The translations under genes were made by a program, and so were the position numbers. The notes under the pieces were generated by a model, which did not search any database, was not told the DNA's origin, and saw only the letters and a program-made list of their open reading frames with translations. DNA of 64,000 bases from an uncultured Paracoccus sp. (lineage in GTDB: Bacteria; Pseudomonadota; Alphaproteobacteria; Rhodobacterales; Rhodobacteraceae), in NCBI RefSeq assembly GCF_937873615.1, contig NZ_CALMYP010000012.1, positions 42,317 to 106,316 on the forward strand, given 5' to 3'. This document shows positions 31,671-43,392 of the stretch, piece after piece. The first letter of the stretch is position 1. Each line of letters begins with the position of its first letter.

Positions 31671-31955
31671 TTATTCAATCATAGGTTGTTTAATTTGTTG
31701 AATGGCTGTGATGCGCAGCGCGCGGTATCCATGATTCTCGACCGTGGCCAACCAGTGATCGAACTCCTCGTCCGACAAACCATAGCGAGCGATGGCCTCG
31801 CCCCGCTCCAACAACCCGAAGCGCACGGCATTGACGACAATGGCCTTTCGGCTGGCAACCCAACGTGTGTTCACCGGCGGCAGGTCGGCGAGGGAGAGCA
31901 CGTTTCCATCGGGCAGCGTCACGGCGCGGGGACCGTAGGATTTTCGCAGATACAT
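31671..31955 (-). CDS. sciP: CtrA inhibitor SciP (DUF1153)
   Basis: SciP is a small helix-turn-helix protein that, in Caulobacter, binds CtrA and blocks transcription of CtrA-activated genes. The 94-residue protein carries the DUF1153 core: SLADLPPVNTRWVASRKAIV, then ERGEAIARYGLSDEEFDHW. A run of conserved hydrophobic residues follows. ATG 31955 is preceded by GGAGGCG. It stands just upstream of ctrA in the same direction, which fits the functional link. It shares a 135-bp divergent region with mnmA. Confidence 0.92.
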   Translation of the reverse strand: MYLRKSYGPRAVTLPDGNVLSLADLPPVNTRWVASRKAIVVNAVRFGLLERGEAIARYGLSDEEFDHWLATVENHGYRALRITAIQQIKQPMIE

Positions 31956-32090
31956 GAGGCGCCTCCTTTCTGCTGCATTCCTGCCACAGAGAATTTAACC
32001 TCGAATGAAGCCGCCCCTTGAGACCAGCCCGAAAATTCCTATAATTTTCAGCAAAAGCTGGCGAACCCGACGCCGCCGAAAGGACATTCC

Positions 32091-33245
32091 GTGACCGTCA
32101 CTACCGCAATCCGGCCAGATACGGGCCTGAATTCACTGGGTTTTGCGAAACCTCCGGCACAGACGCGCGTCGTCGTGGCCATGTCGGGCGGTGTCGACAG
32201 TTCGGTCGTGGCGGCCTATCTGGCCGAGCAGGGATACGATGTCGTGGGCGTCACCCTGCAACTTTACGATCATGGCGCGGCACTGGCGAAAAAGGGGGCC
32301 TGCTGCGCGGGTCAGGATATTCACGACGCCCGCCGCGTCGCCGAGCGTATCGGATTTCCGCATTACGTCCTTGATTATGAAAACAAGTTCCGCGAATCCG
32401 TGATCGACGAATTCGCCGATGCCTATCTGGCCGGCGCGACCCCGGTGCCCTGCATCCGCTGCAATGAGCGGGTGAAGTTCCGCGACCTGCTGGAGACCGC
32501 CCGCGATCTCGATGCCGATTGCATGGCGACCGGCCATTACATCCAGCGCAAGGATGGCCCGGCGGGGGCCGAGTTGCACATGGCCGCCGATCCGAACCGC
32601 GATCAGAGCTATTTCCTGTTCTCGACCACGCAGGAGCAGCTGGATTTCCTGCGCTTCCCGCTCGGTCATCTGCCCAGCAAGGCCGAAACCCGGGCGATGG
32701 CGGCGAAATACGGGTTGTCGGTCGCCGACAAGCCGGACAGCCAGGATATCTGCTTCGTGCCGAACGGCAATTATGCCGCGGTGATCGAAAAGCTGCGCCC
32801 CGGCGCCGCCGATCCGGGCGAGATCGTGGATATGGAGGGCAATGTGCTGGGCAATCATCGCGGCGTCATCCATTACACCATCGGCCAGCGGCGCGGGCTG
32901 GCCATCGGCGGCCTCGGCGATCCGCTTTATGTGGTGAAGCTCGACCCCGAGACCCGGCGCGTCATCGTCGGCCCGCGCGAGGCGCTGTCGACGCGAATCG
33001 TCCCGGTGGGCGAGGTGAACTGGCTCGGCGACGGGCCATTCGAAGGTGCGGAACGGGAAATCTCGGTCCGCATCCGCTCGACCCGGCCGCCGCGCGGCGC
33101 GATCCTGCGCCCGACCGGGCCACGCAGCGCCGAAATCGAGCTGCTGGACCCCGAAGAGGGCGTCAGCCCCGGTCAGGCCTGCGTCTTTTATGAAACCGGG
33201 GGCACGCGGGTGCTGGGCGGCGGCTGGATTCAGGCCCGCCGCTGA
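32091..33245 (+). CDS. mnmA: tRNA-specific 2-thiouridylase MnmA
   Basis: MnmA adds sulfur to U34 of tRNAs for Lys, Glu and Gln after ATP activation. The 384-residue protein has the PP-loop [15 protein letters not shown]. The catalytic cysteines are Cys124 ([11 protein letters not shown]) and Cys221 ([10 protein letters not shown]). The FTLGQRRG-like motif appears as [13 protein letters not shown], followed by two beta-barrel domains. The start is GTG 32091, with AAAGGA upstream. The last 16 bases overlap the 3' end of lpxB on the other strand. Confidence 0.96.
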   Translation: MTVTTAIRPDTGLNSLGFAKPPAQTRVVVAMSGGVDSSVVAAYLAEQGYDVVGVTLQLYDHGAALAKKGACCAGQDIHDARRVAERIGFPHYVLDYENKFRESVIDEFADAYLAGATPVPCIRCNERVKFRDLLETARDLDADCMATGHYIQRKDGPAGAELHMAADPNRDQSYFLFSTTQEQLDFLRFPLGHLPSKAETRAMAAKYGLSVADKPDSQDICFVPNGNYAAVIEKLRPGAADPGEIVDMEGNVLGNHRGVIHYTIGQRRGLAIGGLGDPLYVVKLDPETRRVIVGPREALSTRIVPVGEVNWLGDGPFEGAEREISVRIRSTRPPRGAILRPTGPRSAEIELLDPEEGVSPGQACVFYETGGTRVLGGGWIQARR

Positions 33246-34393
33246 CGGCGATCCAGAAAATCCAGCACCGATTGCGCCGCCCGCAGCCCGGGCGGCGGGC
33301 CGCCCGCGCCCAGACGCTGCATGGTCAGCGCCATGGCCTCGGACTGGGCGGCACGCTTCTCGGGGCTTTCCAGCAACTCGAACAGGGCTTCCGCGATCAG
33401 GTCGTCGCGGCAGTCGCGGCCAAGGAATTCGGGAATGGCGCGAGTCTCGCTGACCAGATTCACCAGCGTCACCGTATCCGTCTTCAGCAGCATACCGATC
33501 AGCCAGCGCGACATCGGCGCCATGTCATAGGCAATGACCATCGGCACGTCATTGGCGGCAAGTTCCAGACTGACCGTGCCCGAGGCCGCCAGTGCCAGAT
33601 TGGCGGCCATGAAACCGGCGAGCTTGTCGGCGGGGTCCTCGACCACGATGGGCGCGGTCGGCCAGCGGCGGGTCATGTCGCGCACCATGCGCGAGACGCC
33701 GGGCACGGTCGGGATGACCACGCGCAATTCGGGGATGCGGTCGCGCAGGCGGATCAGCGCCTCGTCGAAGCGCGGCCCGAGGCGCGTGACCTCGCCCCGG
33801 CGCGATCCGGGCAGGCACAGCACCACCGGCGCATCGGGCGCGATGCCATGCGCCTCGCGGAAGGCTTCGGACTCGGCGCGGCTGGCGCGGTCCTCGGCCA
33901 CGACCGGATGGCCGACGAAATCGCAGCTCATCCCGGCGGCCTCCATATAGGGCGGCTCGAAGGGCAGCAGCGCCAGCACATGATCGACGACCCGCGCCAT
34001 TTTCGCCGCCCGGCCCGGCCGCCAGGCCCAGACCGAAGGGGCGACATAATGGATGACCGGGCCATCATAGCCAAGATCCTTCGCCGCCCTGGCCACGCGC
34101 AGGCAGAAATCCGGGCTGTCGATGGTGATCAGCGCATCGGGCCGGCCCTCGGCCACGGCCTGCGCGGTCTCGACGATGCGGCGTTTCAGCTGGCGGTATT
34201 TCGGCAGCACCTCGGTAATGCCCATGACCGACAATTCGTCCATGGCGAATCGGCTGTCGAGCCCCTGCGCCGCCATCTCCGGCCCGCCGATCCCAGAAAA
34301 ACCGATCCCGGGCCGCAGCGCCTTGAGCCCGGCCATCAGCGCCCCGCCCAGCTTGTCACCAGAGGCTTCACCGGCGATCAGGAAGACGTTCAT
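33230..34393 (-). CDS. lpxB: Lipid-A-disaccharide synthase
   Basis: LpxB joins UDP-2,3-diacylglucosamine and lipid X into the lipid A disaccharide at the inner membrane. The 387-residue GT19 glycosyltransferase begins [20 protein letters not shown]. It has the family motifs [27 protein letters not shown] and [17 protein letters not shown] 34393 is preceded by GGGGGAG. It is the last gene of the fabZ-lpxA-lpxI-lpxB operon, 46 bp after lpxI, and overlaps the end of mnmA. Confidence 0.97.
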   Translation of the reverse strand: MNVFLIAGEASGDKLGGALMAGLKALRPGIGFSGIGGPEMAAQGLDSRFAMDELSVMGITEVLPKYRQLKRRIVETAQAVAEGRPDALITIDSPDFCLRVARAAKDLGYDGPVIHYVAPSVWAWRPGRAAKMARVVDHVLALLPFEPPYMEAAGMSCDFVGHPVVAEDRASRAESEAFREAHGIAPDAPVVLCLPGSRRGEVTRLGPRFDEALIRLRDRIPELRVVIPTVPGVSRMVRDMTRRWPTAPIVVEDPADKLAGFMAANLALAASGTVSLELAANDVPMVIAYDMAPMSRWLIGMLLKTDTVTLVNLVSETRAIPEFLGRDCRDDLIAEALFELLESPEKRAAQSEAMALTMQRLGAGGPPPGLRAAQSVLDFLDRRQRRA

Positions 34394-34439
34394 CGCGTAA
34401 CTCCCCCGTCGTGAATGGCTGCGCGCGATCCCGGAAGGA

Positions 34440-35234
34440 TCAGCGCGCCCAAAGGAAAACGCCTGCGGCGCGGGCCCGTTCCACGGCGTCCTCGCGCTCC
34501 AGCAGGATCACCCCGCCGGCCTGCCAGGCAATGCCGGCAAGCCCGGCCCGCGCGGCCTGATCGACAGTGTCGGGACCGATGGTCGGCAGGTCGATGCGGC
34601 GATCCTGCCCCGGCTTCGGCGCCTTCCAGAACACCCCGCGCGGTCCGTTCGGGCGCGGGCGCATGTCGCGGTGATCGGCCACGAAATCCAGCATGGCGCC
34701 GGTGCCCGGCAGGGTCTCGACGGCGATGCAGAGCCCCTGCGCCACCACGGCGCCCTGCCCCAGATCGAGGCCCCCGAGCCCTTCGACAATGGCTGCCGCG
34801 CGGTCGGTATCGGCAATATCGGCGGCGGTCGGTTCGCCGACCAGAAGCCCTTCGCCCGGCACCAGATCGGGGCAGATCTCGGCGGTGCCGGCGACGGTGA
34901 AGCCGGCCTCCTCGAACAGCGCGATGACCTCTCGCAGGGCGGCATCGTCGCCCGATTGCATCGCCGTCAGGATGCGCGGCACCAGGCTTGCGGTGCGCGG
35001 ATCGAAGGCCTCGGGGTCGAGGCGCGGACGGCGCACCGCCCCGGCGAAGGTGACCCGGTCCACGCCCTGTTCGGCCAGTCGGTCGAAGAAGGGCACCAGC
35101 CGTTCCAGCCGGAAGGTCTCATGCGGGATCGGCGGGGCGAAACCTTCCAGCGCCGCCACGACCGGGCTGTCCAGCCGCGCGGCGATGGCCGGGGCAAGCA
35201 TCCCCTGCCCGGCGATGATGGCGGTTCTGCTCAT
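34440..35234 (-). CDS. lpxI: UDP-2,3-diacylglucosamine diphosphatase LpxI
   Basis: LpxI hydrolyses UDP-2,3-diacylglucosamine to lipid X and UMP. It replaces LpxH in alphaproteobacteria. The 264-residue protein (DUF1009) has the N-terminal TAIIAGQGMLAPAIA and the catalytic-domain segments VAQGLCIAVETLPGTGAML and KAPKPGQDRRIDLPTIGPDT. It overlaps lpxA by four bases (35231-35234). Its place between lpxA and lpxB confirms the pathway role. Confidence 0.95.
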   Translation of the reverse strand: MSRTAIIAGQGMLAPAIAARLDSPVVAALEGFAPPIPHETFRLERLVPFFDRLAEQGVDRVTFAGAVRRPRLDPEAFDPRTASLVPRILTAMQSGDDAALREVIALFEEAGFTVAGTAEICPDLVPGEGLLVGEPTAADIADTDRAAAIVEGLGGLDLGQGAVVAQGLCIAVETLPGTGAMLDFVADHRDMRPRPNGPRGVFWKAPKPGQDRRIDLPTIGPDTVDQAARAGLAGIAWQAGGVILLEREDAVERARAAGVFLWAR

Positions 35235-36028
35235 AGCGGTTTCAGGAAACTGCGATCCGAGGGGCCGAGGATGAAATCCAGCATCTCCTGGACCATGGCG
35301 CCGTTCTCGGCCCCGGCCATCTCTCGCGCGCGGGCGCGGAACGAGCCGTCATGCAGGCGCGACAGCGTGGCGCGCAATTCGGCGATCTCGGCCCGGCTGG
35401 CGCCCCGGCGCTTCAGCCCGACCAGGTTCAGCCCGTCCAGATGGGCGCGGGGCCCCTGCACCAGCCCGTGCGGCACCACATCGGCGGTGACCATGGACAA
35501 GGCCCCGATCATCGCCCCGCGCCCGAGGCGCACGAATTGATGGATGCCGGACAGACCGCCGACGATCACCTCGTCCTCGACCACGCAATGCCCGGCCACG
35601 GCGACAGAGTTCACCAGCACGACATGGTTCCCGATCCGGCAATCATGGGCGACATGGCAATTGGCCATGAACAGCCCGTCATCGCCGATGCTGGTCACGC
35701 CGCCGCCGCCCTCGGTGCCGGGCTGCATGGTGACATATTCGCGGATGCGGTTGCGCGCGCCGATCTCCAGCCGGTTATCCTCGCCGCGGAATTTCAGATC
35801 CTGCGGGTCGTGACCAATGGAGGCGAAGGGATAGATCACCGTCCCGGCCCCGACCGAGGTATCGCCGGCGATCACGACATGGGACTTCAGCTCGACCCCG
35901 TCGCCAAGCCGGACCCCTGAGCCGATCAGGCAGAAGGGGCCGATGCGCGCGCCCTGCCCGATCTCGGCCCCCGGCTCGACGATCGCCGATGGATGGATCA
36001 GCGTTTCAGCCATCCGCGTCTCAGCCAT
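35231..36028 (-). CDS. lpxA: UDP-N-acetylglucosamine acyltransferase
   Basis: LpxA transfers a 3-hydroxyacyl chain from acyl carrier protein to the 3-OH of UDP-GlcNAc, the first step of lipid A synthesis. The 265-residue protein is a left-handed beta helix of hexapeptide repeats ([20 protein letters not shown] and onwards). The catalytic histidine is in NCHVAHDC (His128), and a helical C-terminal domain follows. Two starts are possible, 36028 and 36013 (MAETLIHPS). I give the longer, which overlaps fabZ by 8 bases. Confidence 0.97.
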   Translation of the reverse strand: MAETRMAETLIHPSAIVEPGAEIGQGARIGPFCLIGSGVRLGDGVELKSHVVIAGDTSVGAGTVIYPFASIGHDPQDLKFRGEDNRLEIGARNRIREYVTMQPGTEGGGGVTSIGDDGLFMANCHVAHDCRIGNHVVLVNSVAVAGHCVVEDEVIVGGLSGIHQFVRLGRGAMIGALSMVTADVVPHGLVQGPRAHLDGLNLVGLKRRGASRAEIAELRATLSRLHDGSFRARAREMAGAENGAMVQEMLDFILGPSDRSFLKPL

Positions 36029-36497
36029 TCGCGGTCCCGCCGGCGGGCTGGTCCATCATCGCGGTGAACTCGGCCTCGCAGGCCATTTCGCCTCCGACCA
36101 TGCCCTTGCCCTCGAATTTCCAGATCTTGCCGCCGCCGCGCTTGACGGTGACATGCAGTTCCAGCACGTCGCCCGGCACCACCATGCGGCGGAACTTCAC
36201 CTTGTCGATGGCCATGAAATAGGTGCGCATCCCCTTGTCGGCGAGATCGAGGCTGACCCCCACCACCACGGCGGCGGTCTGCGCCATCGCCTCGACGATG
36301 GTCACGCCCGGCATGACCGGCTGGTTCGGGAAATGACCCTGGAAATGCGGCTCGTTGAAGGTGACGTTCTTGATGCCGACGCCCGAGACGTTGGGCACGA
36401 TGTCACGCACCTTGTCGATCAGCAGGAACGGATAGCGATGCGGGATGATCCGCTGGATCAGGCCGATATCGGCTTCGGTCGGTGTCGTCTCGGCCAT
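36021..36497 (-). CDS. fabZ: 3-hydroxyacyl-ACP dehydratase FabZ
   Basis: FabZ dehydrates 3-hydroxyacyl-ACP in fatty acid elongation and competes with LpxA and LpxD for the same substrates. The 158-residue hotdog-fold protein has the catalytic pair His55 ([15 protein letters not shown]) and Glu69 (IVEAMAQ). I chose ATG 36497, preceded by AAAGG. The frame could extend 13 codons. It opens the lpx operon here. lpxD, which usually precedes fabZ in proteobacteria, is missing at this place and lies near 46.2 kb. Confidence 0.97.
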   Translation of the reverse strand: MAETTPTEADIGLIQRIIPHRYPFLLIDKVRDIVPNVSGVGIKNVTFNEPHFQGHFPNQPVMPGVTIVEAMAQTAAVVVGVSLDLADKGMRTYFMAIDKVKFRRMVVPGDVLELHVTVKRGGGKIWKFEGKGMVGGEMACEAEFTAMMDQPAGGTANG

Positions 36498-36585
36498 GTG
36501 TCTGCCTTTCGAATGGGTTACAACAGGTGCTAGCAAAGCGGGGGGGAGATTGGCAAGCCGAAGGGCGTCTTTGGGCGAAAGGGTG

Positions 36586-38706
36586 TCAGGCGCGGCGGCG
36601 GCCTTCCAGCAGCCAGCCGGTCAGCGTCGCCCCGGCGATCAGCAACAGCCAGGCCCAGCCGGGCAGGATCGGGTTGCGCGACAATCCGGTCACGGTTTCG
36701 GCATCGCGGGCGACAAGCCCGATCCAGGGCCGGGCGATGCCCTGCCCCTGGGTCGGGCGTCCGGCCTCGACCCGGCGCAGATCGGGAATATCCTCCGAAA
36801 GCGGCTGGACCGAGCCGCCCGTGGCCTCGATCAGCCCGGCCAGTTCCGCCGGATTGGCGACGGTGCGGTCGAATTCGCGCGGGCTGGCCGGGCCGATGAC
36901 GATGGAGCGCGTCAGATCGCCCTGCCGGACCGAATAAAGCCCGGGCACCCCAGCCGGATAACGACCCGTGAAATGGCCGGGGCGCTGTTCTTCCAGCACC
37001 ACCTCGGCCAAAGCGCCATCGGGACCGGTGACCTGCGCCGGGGTGTCGATCTCGCCCAGGGATCGCCGGGTGATGTCCAGCACCTGACCCGTGGCGCGCA
37101 GATCCAGCGCCTCCTCCTCAAGCTCGGGCTCCTTCATCGACCAATGCGCGACCCGGCGCATGAGGTCGAGCTGCGGGCCGCCGCCCTCGAACCCCCGCCC
37201 CCAGAGCCAGAGCTGATCCGAGGCGATCAGCGCCACCCGCCCCTCGCCCTGACGGCGCAGCATCAGAAGCGGGCGGTTGCCCTCGCCGATCATGGCGATG
37301 GTGCTGTCGGGCGCAGGAAATGTCTCGATCATGCGCAGCCAGCGGCCCCAGGTCTCTCCCGGCTCGACGGTGCCGTCCTCGGGCGGGGCGCCGGGCAGGT
37401 CCTCGGTCACCGGGTGGCGGCGGCCGGCCTCGGTCAGGCGCGGGGTGAAGGGGGTCTCGATCAGCCGCCCGCTTGGCCGCGCCGGCAGGATTTCCCCCAG
37501 CGAGGAACGGGCGATGCTTTCGACCCCGGCGAATTCCGGCCCGGCCGAGACCAGCACCGCACCGCCCTCTTCGACATAGCGGCGGATATTGTCGTAATAT
37601 TGCGGCAGCAGGATGCCGCGCATCCGGTAGCGGTCGAAGATGATCAGGTCGAAATCCCGGATCCGCTCCATGAACAGTTCTTCGGTCGGAAAGCGGATCA
37701 GCGCCAACTCGTTTACCGGGACGCCGTCGAATTTTTCCGGCGGGCGCAGGATGGTGAAATGGATCAGATCGACATTCGCATCGGATTTCAGCAAGTTGCG
37801 CCAGGTTCTTTCACCGGGATTGGGCTCTCCCGAGACCAGAAGCACCCGCAGCCGGTCGCGCACGGCATTCACGCTGAGGGCCATGCGGTTGTTGATGGTG
37901 GTCAACTCTCCCGGCTGGTCGTCCAGCGAGAGAAGCAGCACATTGGGGCCGGCGGTATCGAAGGTCACCGGCAGTTCGATCCGGGTGCCGGGAACGACGG
38001 CGACGCTGTTGATCTCCTTGCCATCGAGGCTGACGCGCAATTGCGTTGGCGCATGGGCCGCATCGGGCACCGCGCCTTCATCGGCGATATGCAGGCGGAT
38101 GATGACCGGCTTGCCGATCAGCGCAAAGCGCGGGGCCTCGTCGATGACGATGCGCCGGTCCCAGTCCTCGGGCGTTCCGGTCTGCAACAGATGCACCGGC
38201 GCAGGCGCCGTGGCCGGCAGCGCCGCGCCGTCATGCGCCAGCCCGTCGCTGAGGACGAGGACGCCCGACAGCCGGTTCGCCGGCTCCTCGGCAATGGCGC
38301 GCGACAGTGCCGCGCCAAGCAGGGTGCCATCCTCGGCATCGCCAAGGGTGATGCGGCGGATCTCGGTGCCGGGCCATTGGCCAAGCTGTTCCTCGATCCG
38401 GGCCATGGCCGCATCGGCCTGTTCGCGGCGTCCGGGCAGCGTCTGGCTGGCGCTGCGATCATCGACCAGCAACACGATATCCGACAGGGGCCGCGCCGTG
38501 CCGCGCTCCAGCCCCGGCCCGGCAAGCGCCGCCGCGATCAGGCCGAGCGCCAGCCCCCGCCACCACGCCCCGCGCAGCCCCCGCCAGAGCGCGACCGCCA
38601 GTGCCAGCACCGCCAGAACGGCCACCAGAGCCGCCAGCCATGCCGCCGCCTGCCAGCCGATCAGCGGCGCCAGGATCGGATCGAAGACCAGCCCGCCCCA
38701 GCTCAT
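36586..38706 (-). CDS. Large membrane protein of the MoxR/DUF58 cluster
   Basis: This 706-residue protein has two or three N-terminal helices (residues 10-75), a long extracytoplasmic part and one C-terminal helix ([22 protein letters not shown]). It includes a VWA-like stretch ([18 protein letters not shown]) and a central glutamine-amidotransferase-like region ([14 protein letters not shown], then [14 protein letters not shown]). This layout is typical of the last gene in alphaproteobacterial MoxR-DUF58-DUF4159 operons. It overlaps the DUF4159 gene by ATGA. Function is unknown, and an envelope role is inferred. fabZ follows 88 bp later on the same strand. Confidence 0.82.
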   Translation of the reverse strand: MSWGGLVFDPILAPLIGWQAAAWLAALVAVLAVLALAVALWRGLRGAWWRGLALGLIAAALAGPGLERGTARPLSDIVLLVDDRSASQTLPGRREQADAAMARIEEQLGQWPGTEIRRITLGDAEDGTLLGAALSRAIAEEPANRLSGVLVLSDGLAHDGAALPATAPAPVHLLQTGTPEDWDRRIVIDEAPRFALIGKPVIIRLHIADEGAVPDAAHAPTQLRVSLDGKEINSVAVVPGTRIELPVTFDTAGPNVLLLSLDDQPGELTTINNRMALSVNAVRDRLRVLLVSGEPNPGERTWRNLLKSDANVDLIHFTILRPPEKFDGVPVNELALIRFPTEELFMERIRDFDLIIFDRYRMRGILLPQYYDNIRRYVEEGGAVLVSAGPEFAGVESIARSSLGEILPARPSGRLIETPFTPRLTEAGRRHPVTEDLPGAPPEDGTVEPGETWGRWLRMIETFPAPDSTIAMIGEGNRPLLMLRRQGEGRVALIASDQLWLWGRGFEGGGPQLDLMRRVAHWSMKEPELEEEALDLRATGQVLDITRRSLGEIDTPAQVTGPDGALAEVVLEEQRPGHFTGRYPAGVPGLYSVRQGDLTRSIVIGPASPREFDRTVANPAELAGLIEATGGSVQPLSEDIPDLRRVEAGRPTQGQGIARPWIGLVARDAETVTGLSRNPILPGWAWLLLIAGATLTGWLLEGRRRA

Positions 38707-41426
38707 GGCAGATCCTCCTGCCGCAGGCGTTCCAGCAGGTCCGGCACATGGATCTGGTCGGATTTGTAGTTCCCGGTCAGCACATACATGATCAGGTTGA
38801 CGCCGAAGCGATAGGCCATCTCGCGCTGACGCTCGCCCTCGCCGCCGATGCCTACTATGGCATGGACCGGCAACCCGCGATCATCGACGGCCCAGGCCTC
38901 GGCCCAGGCATTGCCGCCCATGACCACCGGCGAGACCCCGTCATTGACGGTGCCGGCGGCGACATTGGCGGCCTCGACCCAGACCTCGCCGCCGGCGAAG
39001 CGGCCCGGCATGTCCTTCAGCAGATAGAAGCTGCGGGTCAGGACGTGATCCTGCGGCACCAGTTGCAGGGGCGGCATGTCCAAAGGCCCGGCCAGCCGGC
39101 GCAGATCGCCCGATCCGTCCGGCCCGGTCCCGGCGATATCGGCGTCGCGGGTGTCGAACAGGATCATGCCGCCACCACGCAGATAGCGGTTCAATTGCAG
39201 ATATGCCTCGGCCGAGGGGATCGGCTGATCGGGGCCGATGGGCCAGTAGAGAAAGCTCATCAGCGACAGATCGGCGCGTTCGAGGTCGATGGCGACGGGT
39301 TCGGTCGGCTCGACCGTGGTCCGCTCGGTCAGGATCTGCGACAGCCCGATCAGGCCGGCGCGCGACAGATCGTCGAGCGTCTCATCCCCGGTCACCACAT
39401 AGCCCATGGCGAATTCCGACGCCGCACGGACCAGTTCCAGGTCGATCTCCTGTGCCTGCGGGCTTCCGGGCAGCGCCGGGACGAACAGAAGGCCGGCGAT
39501 CAGCGCCACGGCAAGACTGCCCCGGCGCAGGATGACGCTGCCGAACAGATCGAGGATCAGCGCGGTTGCAGCGGCCAGAAGCAGCCAGCCGATCAGCGGC
39601 TGACCCTGCGGGCGCGCGGTCTCGACCACGGCGCCGGGCCAGTCGGCGGCGGCGATGGGGCCGCCCGCATTCACCGCCGCGATCCGCTCTCCCGAGGCAT
39701 AGACCCCGGCGGCCAGCCCCGGGGCCGCGCCGTCGGCCAGCACAGCGCCCTCGACCGGGGCCGGATCGCGCGCCGGGCTAAGGCGGCCGAACCCGTCCAG
39801 AAGCTCGGTCGCGGTCCAGATGCCGTCGCGCGGATCGGTGCTGTCGGCCTCGGCGACGCTGCGGCCCGCACTGGCCACCAGCCGCGACAGCATCTCGACG
39901 AACAGGCCCGAGATCGGCAGCGAGGACCAGTCGGCATTGGCGGTGGAATGAAACAGCACCACCTGCCCCTTGCCATATGGCGCGCGCGTCACCAGCGGCG
40001 TGCCATCGGCAAGGGCGGCGATGCTCCGCTCGGTCAGGTCGGGCGCGGGTTCGGCCATCAGCTGGGCGCGGATGGTCACGTCTTCGGGCACGATCAGCCC
40101 GGCAAAGGGGCCATCGGCAGGGAAAGGCGCAATCGGGCGCGGCTCGCCCCAGCTCAGCGCGCCGCCCATGTCGCGCCCGCCGGGACGCAGGCGCACCGGC
40201 AGAAGCGGCTCGTTCGGCAGATCCGAGGAGGCCGCCATGCGCGGCCCGGCAAAGCGGATCAGCAGCCCGCCCCGATCCAGCCAATCGGCCAGCGGGCCGG
40301 TCGCGTCCAGCCCGACCTGATCCATCAGGACGATGACATCGGGCCGCGCGGCAAGGGCATCGTCCAGCCCGGCCTCGATCAGCCGGGCCGAGGTGGCAAG
40401 CGCATTGCGCAGGAAATGCGCCGGCGACAGCAGCGCCTGCCCTTCCGAGGTCGCGCGCCCGTCCCCGATCAGCGCCACCACCGGACGGCGCAACCGGTCG
40501 TCGCCCAGAACGATGGCCGCCGCCGAATCGACGCCATCGACCTGAAAGCGGGTGACGCGGCCCAGCAGTTCCGGCGGCAGATCGACGGGCACGGGCCGCG
40601 TGGTCACGCCCTCGCGGGTCGAGGGTGCCTCGGGCGTCAGCCGGGCCAGTTCGCGCGGAATGCCCTGCGGATCCGGGCCGAGCGCGCGGATCTCGGGCGC
40701 GGCATCGCCGATCGTGGCCAGTTCCAGCAGCGGGCGGGCACCGCTTTCGGCCATGCGCAGGCTGACCGGCGGGGCGGCTGGCGGAATCACCTGCACCGGG
40801 CCACGGGTATTGAGCGCCTCAAGCCAGGCCGGGCGATGTTCATGGTCGAGCCCGTCGCTGAGCCAGAGCGTGCGCAGACTGCCCTCGGGCGTATCGGCCA
40901 ACATGGCGGCAGGGTCGTCCGGGTAACTGCCGGGCCAGGGCCGTGGCAGCGCCGCGCGCAGCAGCGCCGGCACGCTGGCATCGGCCCCGAAGGTCAGCGC
41001 CGCCGCATCGAATTCGCCATCCGCCAGCAGCACCGCCACCGGGCGGCCATCGCCAAGCGCGGTCTCGGCGGCACGGATGGCGCGGCTGCGGGCACTGTCC
41101 CAGCCCGGCGCGGCGGTGGCGCCGCCATCCATCACGATCAGCAGGGCATCGCCCTCGGCCAGGGGCGGCGCCGGGCGCCAGACCGGCTGGGCGAAGGCCA
41201 GGATCACCGCCGCCACCGCCATCAGCCGTAGAAGCAGCAGCCACCAGGGCGTGCGCCGGGCAATCGGATCGGGATCTTCCAGCCCGGCAAGCAGCACCGT
41301 GCCCGGAAAGCGGATGCGGCGCGGCACCGGCGGCAGCGCGCGCAGCAGCCACCACAGGACCGGCAGCGCGGCAAGCGCCAGCAGCAGCATCGGCGCGCCG
41401 AAACCTATCGGGCCAAGCATCATCAT
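38703..41426 (-). CDS. BatA/DUF4159 membrane protein
   Basis: This 907-residue protein has an N-terminal BatA-type membrane region (FGAPMLLLALAALPVLWWLL, then RTPWWLLLLRLMAV). A VWA-like domain comes next (GDALLIVMDGGATAAPGWD), then a middle region and one internal helix pair near residue 620. The C-terminal DUF4159 domain begins around MGYVVTGDETLDDLSRAGL and contains LMSFLYWPIGPDQPIP and RYLRGGGMILFDTRDAD. It starts within the end of the DUF58 gene by ATGA overlap. The Bat-type cluster is thought to act with the MoxR chaperone on envelope or metal-bound complexes, but the exact job is unknown. Confidence 0.85.
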   Translation of the reverse strand: MMMLGPIGFGAPMLLLALAALPVLWWLLRALPPVPRRIRFPGTVLLAGLEDPDPIARRTPWWLLLLRLMAVAAVILAFAQPVWRPAPPLAEGDALLIVMDGGATAAPGWDSARSRAIRAAETALGDGRPVAVLLADGEFDAAALTFGADASVPALLRAALPRPWPGSYPDDPAAMLADTPEGSLRTLWLSDGLDHEHRPAWLEALNTRGPVQVIPPAAPPVSLRMAESGARPLLELATIGDAAPEIRALGPDPQGIPRELARLTPEAPSTREGVTTRPVPVDLPPELLGRVTRFQVDGVDSAAAIVLGDDRLRRPVVALIGDGRATSEGQALLSPAHFLRNALATSARLIEAGLDDALAARPDVIVLMDQVGLDATGPLADWLDRGGLLIRFAGPRMAASSDLPNEPLLPVRLRPGGRDMGGALSWGEPRPIAPFPADGPFAGLIVPEDVTIRAQLMAEPAPDLTERSIAALADGTPLVTRAPYGKGQVVLFHSTANADWSSLPISGLFVEMLSRLVASAGRSVAEADSTDPRDGIWTATELLDGFGRLSPARDPAPVEGAVLADGAAPGLAAGVYASGERIAAVNAGGPIAAADWPGAVVETARPQGQPLIGWLLLAAATALILDLFGSVILRRGSLAVALIAGLLFVPALPGSPQAQEIDLELVRAASEFAMGYVVTGDETLDDLSRAGLIGLSQILTERTTVEPTEPVAIDLERADLSLMSFLYWPIGPDQPIPSAEAYLQLNRYLRGGGMILFDTRDADIAGTGPDGSGDLRRLAGPLDMPPLQLVPQDHVLTRSFYLLKDMPGRFAGGEVWVEAANVAAGTVNDGVSPVVMGGNAWAEAWAVDDRGLPVHAIVGIGGEGERQREMAYRFGVNLIMYVLTGNYKSDQIHVPDLLERLRQEDLP

Positions 41427-42303
41427 CGCGCCGCCAGCACCCCGTGCAGCCAGATCAGCGCCTCGGACAGGGGCTGGCCCAGATCATGGGTGCCGAAGAC
41501 CAGCCCGGACCGGCTGGCCAGCCCCGCCAGCATCTCGCGCCGGGCATCCAGCCGGGCCAGATAGGCGCGGCGCAGCCCCTCGGCATCGCGGGTCTCGTGG
41601 CGAAGCCCGCCCGCGGTCTCGAAGCGGAGAGCACCGGCAAAGGGAAAACCCTCCTCGTCGGGATGCAGGACCTGCAACATGACCCCGGTCGTCCCCAGAT
41701 CCGCCATGCGCTGGATGAACGCATCGAGGCGCGCGTCATGCTGCAGGAAATCGTCGATCAGCACCGCGACCTGCCCCGGCCGCGCCGCGCCCGGATCGGG
41801 GTGATCGCCATCCCCGGACAGAAGCCCCATCGAGCCCATCGCGAAACCGATCTTCTCGGCCTGGGCGGCACCTGCCCCGGCCTGCTCGCCCAGAAGCGCC
41901 ACGCGCTCGCCGGCGCGGATCATCGACAGCGCCAGCGACAGCCCGATCATGCGGGCGCGTTCGAACTTGCTTTCGCCCTTCTCCGACTGCCCGCGATAGC
42001 CCATGCCGGCACCGCGCCCGACCCAGATCGCAGCGGTGCGCGCGGTCTGGCGCTCGCGGTCGCGGACGAATTGCGAATCGCCCCGGGCCGAGCGGCGCCA
42101 GTCGATGGTCGCCGCCGTGTCGCCCTCATGGGCGGGGCGGTATTGCCAGAAATCCTCGCCGGTGCCCGGGCGGCGCAGCCCGTGCCCGCCCGGGGCCACG
42201 ACCGGCGCGACCCGGCCACGCGCCAGCACAAGGGGCGGCAGCGCGGCGGATGCCGCCTCGGCCCTTGCGCGCAGCACGGCGATCTCGCTGGCCGGGGCTG
42301 CGG

Positions 42304-42307
<4 letters not shown>
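41423..42307 (-). CDS. DUF58 domain protein
   Basis: This 294-residue protein has the DUF58 signature around RPAHEGDTAATIDWRRSARG and a VWA-like C-terminal half (VAVLIDDFLQHDARLDAFIQ). DUF58 proteins almost always follow a MoxR ATPase and are thought to be its partner. No signal peptide is seen. The start is GTG 42307, overlapping the moxR stop (GTGA). It overlaps the next gene by ATGA, so all four genes are tightly coupled. Confidence 0.9.
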
Positions 42308-43302
<995 letters not shown>

Positions 43303-43392
43303 GACAACTCTCTCATTCTGCTCTATGACATATGAAACCATGTATCGTTGCTGGGTGAAATGGTTAATCGGTCCGGGAGTACAGGCGAGGAG

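Noticed and set aside
38601-41231. 876-codon plus-strand frame opposite the DUF4159 gene
   Set aside because: Same mirror effect: Arg/Gln/Gly-rich and no homology pattern, while the minus strand shows overlapping, ordered genes.
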